A DNA stretch of 16,143 bases from Gonium pectorale (Eukaryota > Chlorophyta > Chlorophyceae > Chlamydomonadales > Volvocaceae), in contig LSYV01000062.1 of assembly GCA_001584585.1 (NCBI GenBank), forward strand, positions 445,147 through 461,289. The letters run 5' to 3'. Under the pieces are notes generated by a model. It worked only from the letters and a program-made list of their open reading frames with translations, was not told where the DNA came from and did no database searches. Position 1 is the stretch's first letter; each line of letters begins with the position of its first letter. Both the position numbers and the translations under genes were made by a program. This document shows, in pieces, positions 1 to 7,326 of this stretch.

Positions 1-30
1 GCCGCCGGTGCCGCCGGTGCCGCCGGTGCC
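1..30. repeat. 9-bp tandem repeat (GCCGCCGGT) at left edge
   Basis: Three perfect copies of GCCGCCGGT fill 1-27, followed by GCC. On the minus strand, in the ankyrin frame, this encodes repeating Ala-Pro-Ala after the last visible repeat helix. It may continue beyond the window. Confidence 0.85.
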
Positions 31-2375
31 GCGCTGAGAAGGTCAGCCACGTCCCACCTGCCGTGCCACACGGCCGCACTCAGCGCAGTGAGGCCATCCT
101 GGCATATGCGGTGGGGCAGCGACAGTGGAAGGCGGAGGATCAGGCGGGCTCGAAGTAGGGCAGCGCGCGGCGGGGGGAGGCAGGGGGGCTCGGGGGAGGT
201 CAGGCGCACGCACGAGTCGGGCGACCGTCACGCAGCGACGCAGCGGCGGGGCACACCACACACGCAACAGCAGCCCGACCGCGCTCGGCACAGCATCCCA
301 CCATAGGTGGCCCCCCACACCGCACGTACCCACCGTGTTGACGGCTGTCATGTCGGCGCCCGCCTCGAGCAGCGCCTCCACCAGCGCCGCCCGGCCCCAG
401 CCGGCCGCCAAGATCAGCGCCGTACAGCCGTCCTGCGTGCATGCGTGCGCACGGCGGGCATGTACGGCATGAGTCGCTGCTGGGGGCACGCCGCGGAGGG
501 CGTAGCTAGCGCTGTCTGCGGGCCTTGACTGGGCGCCTGCGGCTCCCCGCAGTGCCGGGTCCATGCCCCTCCCGAGCGCGGGCGTTTCACTGGAGAGACG
601 CACACAACGGCGCCGCTGCTTGCCGATGCGCACGAATCCCACAGGATCAGGGTCACGATCGAGCACGACGGCATTGGCCGGGGGCGCCTTGCCGGAAACG
701 CAAACGGGCAAGGGCGGACGGTTGACGGTTGGTTGGTTGGCGGGGTGGCCGCCGACACTGCCCACGACGGCACCTTGCCTGGTAGCTGGCCGCCTCTGTG
801 TCCGCTCCCGCCGACAGCAGCTCCAGCGCCGCCTCCAGGTGGCCGAAGCCCACCGCCCAGACCAGCGCAGTGCGGCCTTCCTGGTGGGATGCGGGGGTGC
901 GGTAACGGAGGCGCGGAATGGAGGCGGGCACTGGCGCCCAATGGACGTACCGAACCCACGAGGGGAGAGCAGTCACAGCGAGAGCGGTGGCGCTATGTTG
1001 GGTTGATGCCCCCGGTCCCCCGGGCCCGTCGACTGCCGCTGTCGGCCTGACCCGCAGCAGCTTGCGGCCTCGCGCCTGCTGCGCCCATACGCGTGCGCGG
1101 CCGGGAGAGGCGGGCAGCCGCCCCACCAGCACCACACAAGCATCAGCCCCAGGGCCCCCGCCGTCCTTGCACCCACGCAGACGCCCGCCCACCCCACCCC
1201 ACTCCGTGACCCCACCCGTTTCCACACCAACCGCCCACACTCTAGCTATTCCACGTACCCATCCACCCAACCAACCATCCAATCAACCAACCAACCAACC
1301 ATCCAGCACACCACAGGCCGAACCACCCACCGGGTCCGTTGCGTCCTTGTCCGCCCCCGCCCTCAGGAGGGCCCGCATCGCGCCCAGCTTGTTCCAGCGG
1401 GCGGCCAGGATGAGCGGAGTGTGCCAATTCTGCTCAGCAGGCAGGCGGGGGCGGGCGAGGGGCAGGATAGTGCCGGCGTTGGCTGGGCGCATCCCAGCCG
1501 CGGGATCTGAGCCTCCGGGCGAATGCAGCCACCCCCAACCCGGCGTGAACCGCTCAAATGCACTATTGCCGTCCGCTTCGTCATTGCCATAGGGGGGGCC
1601 GTGGCCATCCTTATACAACGAGCCGTTCCACACACACCCCAGCGGTGCCGCACTACCCACCCACCCAGTCCCTCGCTCCGGTATCGGCGCCCGCCTCCAG
1701 GAACAGCTCCACCGCCCGGGTGTGGCCCAGGCGGGACGCCCACACGAGGGGAGTCTGGTAGGACTGCAAGGCAGCAGCAGGAGGCGTTGGGTTGTGGGAC
1801 AAAGAGATGAGGACCGTTGCCGCAGGCAGGCGGGGCCCGGTGGGCGGGCGCAATTTGGAGAGGAAGGTGTTACCGTAGGTGGGGAGGAGCGGCAACAATC
1901 AAGCTTCGCATTCGCGGGGCCGGCTGCATCGGGCAGGAGCCGACCCGACAAGCGAACAGGAAGGTGGGGTCTGTCGATGCGATGCCGCCGCCTCGTGCAG
2001 CGCCTTCCTCTGTCTGTTCCCCTCCCCTCGCCCCCCCTAGCACGCATCTCGAATGTACGACGTGCGCTACGGCATGCGCGGACAGCAATTTGAAGGAAGG
2101 TGGAGAAAGGTGAAGACGCATAGTCTGTTGCGGGGCTTACTCTGTTGCCCGCCCCGGCGCTGCCCGGGGCTACGCCTCTCCGCGCCCCCGCCCCGCCCCG
2201 CCGGACCCACATCGTCCGCGATGTTGGGGCTGACTCCGCGCGCCAGCAACGCCTCAATGGCGGGCATGTTGACCGGGCCGTCGTTGATATCGCATGTGAA
2301 CGCAAGCAACTCCCTTTCCTCGGGGGTGGACGGCGCCCGCGCAGGGGCCGCAACGGGGTGGTCCTGGAACGCCAT
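1..2375 (-). CDS. Ankyrin-repeat protein, one repeat per exon (3' end off window)
   Basis: Inferred exons in transcript order are 2375-2211, 1763-1665, 1429-1331, 880-779, 432-334 and 98-1 (partial). Each internal exon is 33-34 codons and holds one ankyrin repeat, with the T-(P/A)-L start and the LL-x-x-GAD end (for example TALILAAGWGR then LLEAGAD). Joining exons at phase 0 restores exact ankyrin spacing from GAD to the next TPL/TAL. Four donors read GTGGGT and acceptors end in CAG; the exon 4 donor appears to be GC. Exon 1 (55 codons) has a Pro/Ala-rich leader and a divergent first repeat ending in NIADD. The start at 2375 has A at -3 and G at +4. An upstream in-frame ATG at 2633 is possible but has a poorer context. 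Ankyrin repeats are generic protein-binding scaffolds; no catalytic domain is visible, so the partner and location are unknown. The last visible exon drifts into an Ala/Pro run at the edge. Confidence 0.85.
433..778 (-). other. Probable GC-AG intron of the ankyrin gene
   Basis: This intron follows exon 4 (880-779). The boundary in transcript sense reads CAG|GCAAGG, which fits the known GC-AG donor consensus. The acceptor CGCAG at 437-433 is ordinary. The nearest usable GT (GTGCCG, 5 nt further in) would break the frame into the next repeat, whereas the GC donor keeps phase 0. The cost is one extra residue between repeats compared with the other junctions. Confidence 0.55.
727..740. repeat. 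(GGTT)n run in ankyrin intron 4
   Basis: The 14 nt GGTTGGTTGGTTGG are the exact reverse complement of 1287-1300 in the preceding intron. In the pre-mRNA the two lie on either side of exon 4 and could base-pair. Confidence 0.8.
1267..1305. repeat. (CCAA)n tetranucleotide repeat in ankyrin intron 3
   Basis: Imperfect CCAA microsatellite with two CCAT or AATC interruptions, inside the intron between exons 3 and 4 (881-1330). In the transcript it reads as a TTGG repeat. A reverse-complementary GGTT run lies at 727-740 in the next intron. Confidence 0.85.
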
Positions 2376-4792
2376 CGTTTCTTTGGCAGGGCCGGTGGTC
2401 GGCGGCGGGTGGGCAGCGGGCGGGGGGTTGGTGAGCAGTGGGTGCATGCGTGGTAATAAGGTGTGCCGTTGCCGCATGACCGGGCGTCTCACACACACAG
2501 GCGCGGGACGCGGGCGGGTGCCAGGCCCTTTTACAAACAGACTTTGACCTTTAGCCGTATCACGAGTTTGGCTGCTCAGCGCAACCGTGAGAGCTGAGCT
2601 CGACCCGGTGATGGCCAATAACCGACGACCCATGAACCCTTTCCAACCATGAACCTACCTCCAAGCACACTGGATCTGAGTCCGGTAGCACAATTATGTA
2701 CCAGCGGGGCCTTGTGATGAAGCGTCGGCGAAGATAGGGCTATGGAGGCACCATGCAACGTCCGGCCAGGGGTGGCCTGAACGTAGGCAACCTATATGGC
2801 ATACAGTGCAAGGCTTGCGCTTACTCGGCGTCGCAGTGATTCAGTTACGGTCGTTGGGTCCACGAAGCGGATAGACTAAAGGCTACCTGCTGCTACCTCC
2901 AAAAAGTGGGAACGGGCTGGGCCCTGGATCGCAGATTATAATGGAGGCATCAAGAGGTGCTAGCTCATGGTTCATACTGATGCCCGAAAACGGCCTGAAC
3001 GAAGTGCGGGCGCCCATGCGCAATCGTTAGCCAGTCAAGCCCCATCCGAGCACCGTGCAGCGCCCAGCATCGGCAATGCATCGGCTCACGTAGCTTTTGC
3101 CGAACAGATCAGCGCAACAGTCTGGTGCACAGTCGTGGTCCTGAGCAGTCAGGCCGCCAGCGCCCCCTCCCAGCAGCATGAACTGTGCCTGCACCCAGCG
3201 AAGGGAGCGAAGGGCAAGCGAAGGGAGGGCAAGCGCCAGCAGCGCGGCCGGCATGCGCCCCCCGCATGTGCCCCCTGCGGCCCCAAGAGAAGCCGGCCCG
3301 GGGACGTGACTCCGCAACGTGTGCCACTCGTGTGCCTGGCACCACACCACACCAATCGGCAGCCTCGTTCACCCCCAATTACGGTACCGCAGCCAAGGGA
3401 GTACGCGGCGGGTGCCGAGCCCTAAAGGGAAACACAGACAGGGTAACCTACCTTTCGAGTAGGGCGCCGGGTGCGAGGCATAGCGGGCGAGGGAGATGAG
3501 CAAACGGGCCCTCCCGGTTCGGGTCACCTGCAAAGTTACCTGTTGAAGCTGGTGAGAGTCGAGCAATGGCGAAAAAGGGAGTCCACTGGACGACATACCG
3601 TAACCCTTCCATGTAATTGCTGAAGAAGGGGTGGTGTCGGGTGCAATGTTTGGCGCGGGTGTTCAGGAGTGTGGGCTCGCCCTACCTGACATGTTTGCCG
3701 AAACACCAGTTTACAACTGCCCACGATCGACGAGCCCACCGAATGGCAGGCCCATTGAGGTATCACCTCACGGGAGGGCTGGCTGTCCCCCCCGTTGTCT
3801 GCGCCCTTTCTCGCCTATCCGCCTGTAACATTTCCACAGAAAAAAAACCTGCTGCTCATGCCTCCTCCCGCCGGCTGTTCCCAACTTCGCCGCACACTTG
3901 CGGGCCCCTCAGCTCGTCGTACCATCCTGCCCGCGCCTCCCCCTTCCTCCCAACACCCACGGTCCGGTGCCCGGTGCTCATCTTGCGCCCCGGCGTTCCC
4001 CTCCTCACGTTCGCCGGTGCTCCCCTTCCCGGCGTGCACTGCAGCCGGTATGGCGTACGGCGCGCATGGCTGGGCTTTCGGCTGGGCTCGCCGCGTTCGC
4101 ACCATCGAATACGGTGTTGCCATTCACGTAAAGAAGGCACCCGTGCAAGGCGCACTCTGCCAGGCACCGGGCAGCAACACACGGAGGACATTTCGCGCGA
4201 GAACGGACGGCTTCTGCCATGTATGCTGCTGGGTGGCGGCCTTTCCAACAACGGTGTTGCCGCTGGCGGCCATGGCGGAGGCGCAACTCCGCAACAGCGG
4301 CACGGAGCCGCGACGTGGGAACCGACCCGGGAGCGAGGCGGGGGTCGCGGGCCTTGTGGGTAGTCGCCGTCGGACGCTGGCGCCCACGCCACCGCCGTCC
4401 GCGCCGTGGCCCGGGGTATTGCCGTGGGATTCACCTTTGAAGGCGCCGCACAGGTCGCCTGGGCAACCGAATACCGGTACACTCGCAGGGCTGGGTGTGC
4501 GGCCGGCCGCGCGGAGGGGGCGGCGGCAGCAGCGGCAGAAAGGAAACACTGAGATTGGCTTGGGGAGCCACACCACAAGTGGGCAGAGCTGAGGACCCCA
4601 GGCGTCACGGCTACGGTGGAGCGATGCGGATGCATGCTGCAGGGGCGACGGAGGCGACGAAGCCGGTCTTTACCGGTGTTTACGACCTGCACGCGTGTCT
4701 CACCGTCCCCGGAAACTCTCCTGTTCCGCAATATTTCCCTGTTCAATGGGGACTACTGCGGAACAGAAGAGACAACAGCAACAGCTACCACC
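2376..4792. other. No recognisable gene: 5' flank of ankyrin gene and intergenic DNA
   Basis: The first 100-250 bases should hold the ankyrin promoter and 5' UTR (minus strand); no clear TATA box is visible. Beyond that, several open stretches exist on both strands between about 2970 and 4750, but their translations are Pro/Arg/Ser/His-rich, change meaning with frame, and show no domain or convincing splice pattern. A short direct repeat (ACGGTGTTGCC) occurs at 4111-4121 and 4251-4261. I see no transposase, reverse transcriptase or terminal repeats by eye. Confidence 0.5.
3197..3235. repeat. Short purine-rich tandem repeat (AGCGAAGGG)
   Basis: AGCGAAGGG occurs at 3197-3205, 3206-3214 and 3217-3225, and GGGCAAGCG occurs at 3212-3220 and 3227-3235. 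This is a small interleaved minisatellite in non-coding DNA. Confidence 0.75.
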
Positions 4793-5602
4793 TCAACCCA
4801 CAACAGCTGCCGAGTTGCACATGTTGGCGCCCGTTGGGAGTTCCGTGCTTCGGCCCTCCTGAATGGCGGCGTTCTTCATCATGATGGGCGGCGATGAGTG
4901 CACTGTTGCCGGGCGTCCGTTGCGTGCGGCGGTGGCCCTCAACCGCACGCATGCAGCGCCCGGCCAGTTCCGTTTTGCCGTGGCTGGGGCTGGCATGTGT
5001 TGCCATAGTAGAGTGCATGCCCTCCACCCGTGTGCAGGCGACCGGCCTGGCAGTATCTTCCATGGAAACGGAGGGTCGCAGCGGGTTGGCGTGTTTCCAG
5101 GCGATGCCGTCGCGGTCACCATCACCACCGCCTGCGCCACCACCGGTAACGTGGCCGGCGCCATTGGCGCCGCTAATGCGCCCAACGCCATTGGCGCCGC
5201 CACCGACAACGCCGTCGCTACCTCGCCCAGCACATCCTCCGGTGCCTCCGCCGCTGTCGTTGTCACGGGGTGCGCACCAGGGGCTGTCGTCCGGGCCGCG
5301 TGGGGCAGTAGCTGCCGCCGCCGCACCTCCTCCTTTGACTGGGTGATGTCCGATTGACGCGACTGCGCGGCCCTGTCCTCCTCGGCATTAAAGAGCAAGT
5401 CGAACGGCCCGAACGGCGGCTTCCACGCATGGCCGGTGCCGCCGCCAGTGCCGCGTCCGGCGCCGCCTCTGGAGCGAGCCGCCACCAGGGCCGCCGGCTC
5501 TGCTGCCGGAGCTGCGGTACGGCGCGCAACTGCGCCCTGATAGCAGTACGCTATGTACGCTAGTGACTCATGCCGCGACGGACGGTTGGAGTACAGGCGC
5601 AC
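4793..5602 (-). CDS. Unrecognised open stretch, possible exon of a hypothetical gene
   Basis: An 810-nt open frame on the minus strand. The middle part, roughly 5480-5290, reads as a plausible soluble protein (GHAWKPPFGPFDLLF followed by an acidic and basic segment), and most of its codons there end in G or C. Downstream it becomes an Ala/Val/Met-rich run. The first codon of the frame is GTG and no ATG occurs until deep inside, so if real it needs an upstream exon. A competing plus-strand frame (4863-5357) is similarly long and less protein-like. I recognise no family, and this may be non-coding. Confidence 0.22.
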   Translation of the reverse strand: MRLYSNRPSRHESLAYIAYCYQGAVARRTAAPAAEPAALVAARSRGGAGRGTGGGTGHAWKPPFGPFDLLFNAEEDRAAQSRQSDITQSKEEVRRRQLLPHAARTTAPGAHPVTTTAAEAPEDVLGEVATALSVAAPMALGALAAPMAPATLPVVAQAVVMVTATASPGNTPTRCDPPFPWKILPGRSPAHGWRACTLLWQHMPAPATAKRNWPGAACVRLRATAARNGRPATVHSSPPIMMKNAAIQEGRSTELPTGANMCNSAAVVG

Positions 5603-6516
5603 GCCTCTCCGATGCTTGCCACCTCAAAGCACCTCGTCCCGTGTAGCAACCCCTGCTCCCTAACCCCCGCCCTGTTGTCCGCCCGGCCGCCAGCCCAATC
5701 CCTCACTCGTCAAGGCCTGATCAAACCCCCGCCAACCCTCCGACCCCCCTCGCCACTTACCCCGCCAGCGAGACAGGAGAGAGGCTGACATCGAACATAA
5801 CCGGCAGCATCAGCCGAAGGACCCCGGGGCGCGTCTGAGGGTGGGCGGGGCAATGACCGGCCGAGCGCGGGAGAGGCAGGAGGTACTGGTAGGCGGGCGA
5901 GGGCGGGAGGCGGCATGGGCCCCCCAACGAGGGCTACAAGGGGCCTGGCCTGGCGTGTGCGTGCAGAGCCGTGTCCAGTCTGGGATCGCTCGTCGGCGCG
6001 TCCATAACAGAGCAACGGAACTTGGCTTATGGGGCTGGGGGGCACCGGTGGGGGTGGAGCGGCGGACGCAGTTGGGGAGCGGCCAAGTTCCTTTCCTCTG
6101 GTATGGACGGGTCTACGTTCCCTACTCGATGGCCATCAGTCAGCTTTTTGCCCACAGACTGAGTTAACCCCCTCTCCCCCTCCCCCTCCCCCTCTCCGGT
6201 TGGTAATGGGCGGCTGTGTCGCGGTGGCCATCACGTATTTGGGGGAGCACGCGCTGGGGTCGAGGCCAGAGTGCAGCTGGATACGGACCCGGATCTGGAT
6301 CCGGACGAGGCGTGGATACGCGCGGCCAGATCATTGACGCAGGCCAAGAGAAGGCACGGGTGCGGCTCCGTACCCGTGTAGCAGCCTGCGGGACAATGCC
6401 GCTTCGCGGCGGGGCCTCCGCCCAAAAACGGAATGCGATTAGTGGGGTGAGGCATAGGGGAGATAAGGGCGCGGCGTCCGTCTCAGAATGCGCTTGTAGG
6501 ATGTGGTCTGGGTGGG
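5603..6516. other. No recognisable gene; low-complexity intergenic DNA
   Basis: Frames here are short, overlap each other on both strands and give Arg/Gly/Pro-rich translations without a domain. The notable content is the pyrimidine mirror repeat at 6171-6197 and a small GGATCTGGATCC-type palindrome-like stretch near 6290. Confidence 0.5.
6171..6197. repeat. Homopyrimidine mirror repeat (H-DNA type)
   Basis: This is a 27-nt run of only C and T, inside a 30-nt pyrimidine tract at 6168-6197. It reads the same forwards and backwards around C6184: blocks of five C separated by single T, bounded by CTCT and TCTC. Homopurine-homopyrimidine mirror repeats are the classical sequence class that can form intramolecular triplex DNA. 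No role can be read from the sequence. Confidence 0.85.
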
Positions 6517-7128
6517 ATGGGACCGGTAGGGAGGCTTGGCACGAATTCAAGCAAGCAAGCCCGCTGGAAGACACGTAACAGCAGCTGCCCACCTTGCCAA
6601 GGACATGTGCAGGTGGGCCTCACGCGGCCGTGCGGGCACGACGGCGGGAATCGGCCCCACCGACCATCTGGTGGGGCACAATGCTGCAGCCCGCAGGCTT
6701 GCGCCCTACCGTACAGGACATGGACGGCTGGCAGGTCTGTGATTCTGTCGGAAAGCGCGATGCAGCGGCGTTCAATATCATGGCGATGGAGAAGGAATGG
6801 CGCTTTTGAGGACGCGGCTGCACACACGCGTGTTCTCCACGGCGATAGCACCCGTGTCGTGCTGCGAAAGCATGGACATCGGCGTCGCCGGCGGGTAGCA
6901 CCCCATTCGCAAAGTCCCCTACTGAAACTACATGCTGATGTTGTATGCGCACCGCCCGTCTTGCTCTTCGACGTTGACTGTCCGGGATTGTTTGTCAGTG
7001 ACAGATCTAGCTTCTTGGTGCGCAGTGAGGCCTGGCGCAAGCTGCAGGCTGCCCGTTTTTCAAAACGCACATCATTTGCCATCACATACGTAGACGCTGC
7101 GTTTCCCACGCTTTATGCGTACTCCTGA
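6517..7128 (+). CDS. Hypothetical protein, unrecognised (low confidence)
   Basis: A 203-codon frame with an ATG in an acceptable context (G at -3 and +4) and a TGA stop. The first 130 residues are Cys/Arg/Ser-rich and unconvincing. The last 65 or so (from LLKLHADVV to a C-terminal FPTLYAYS) look like a folded protein, with hydrophobic strands and a basic helix. Codons in this last part are less GC-ending than in the four confident genes. It ends 198 bases before the leucine-rich-repeat gene on the same strand. It could be the last exon of a gene whose other exons I cannot trace, or chance. The opposite strand is open over the same span, which weakens the case. Confidence 0.25.
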   Translation: MGPVGRLGTNSSKQARWKTRNSSCPPCQGHVQVGLTRPCGHDGGNRPHRPSGGAQCCSPQACALPYRTWTAGRSVILSESAMQRRSISWRWRRNGAFEDAAAHTRVLHGDSTRVVLRKHGHRRRRRVAPHSQSPLLKLHADVVCAPPVLLFDVDCPGLFVSDRSSFLVRSEAWRKLQAARFSKRTSFAITYVDAAFPTLYAYS

Positions 7129-7326
7129 TGGTTCAGAGAATTACTCTATGACGAGTTCGGCAGTCCAGCGTACCGACCAGCGTACGACTGGATGACGTTT
7201 CCCTAAAACCGCCCCCCCCCCCACCGAGGACGCGTAACCATAAAGCCCCTGTTCTAGCTGTATCCCAGTGCGAGTCTGGTACATTAATGTCTTGCAACTT
7301 GCGTGGTTTCCTATCCTGTTTTCAAC
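7129..7326 (+). promoter_or_regulatory. 5' flank of the leucine-rich-repeat gene
   Basis: A 198-base spacer upstream of the ATG at 7327, presumably 5' UTR and core promoter. It contains an 11-base C run (7212-7222) and an AT-richer patch TACATTAATG about 40-50 bases before the start codon. No canonical TATA box is seen. Confidence 0.4.

Noticed and set aside
43..765. 240-residue minus-strand frame containing one ankyrin repeat
   Set aside because: Only the 33 residues at 432-334 are ankyrin. The rest is intron, and the next repeat (98-1) is in a different frame.
99..1664. Equal length (235 nt) of ankyrin introns 2 and 5 as a sign of recent duplication
   Set aside because: The two introns show no sequence similarity by eye beyond the splice sites, so the equal length is probably coincidence.
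1283..2353. Long 356-residue minus-strand frame across the ankyrin introns
   Set aside because: It reads exon 2 in the wrong frame (Arg/Pro/Ser-rich) and only joins the ankyrin frame at exon 3. The spliced model gives correct repeat spacing at every junction. The protein-like look of part of intron 2 in this frame is taken as chance.
2376..2633. N-terminal extension of the ankyrin protein to an ATG at 2633
   Set aside because: The extra sequence is low-complexity and Pro-rich, and the ATG has T at -3. The ATG at 2375 has an optimal context. It cannot be excluded without a transcript.
3440..3545. Possible tRNA suggested by GGTTCGGGTCACC
   Set aside because: No matching acceptor stem, D-arm or anticodon stem could be built around it.
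4005..4286. Minus-strand LLYVNGNTVFDG-like motif suggesting a beta-helix (Pmp-type) repeat protein
   Set aside because: Only isolated GNT-like motifs occur, in different frames, without the repeating GGA(I/L/V) and FxxN pattern of that family.
3856..4746. 296-residue minus-strand frame, and overlapping plus-strand frames of about 250 residues
   Set aside because: All are Arg/Pro/Ser/His-rich, mutually overlapping, and lack domains or matching splice sites. This is typical of chance open frames in GC-rich DNA.
6483..7109. Minus-strand 208-residue frame with apparent MGNAAS start (myristoylation-like)
   Set aside because: The first codon is GTG, not ATG, and the rest is Cys/Arg-rich. It lies opposite another weak frame, and neither is convincing.
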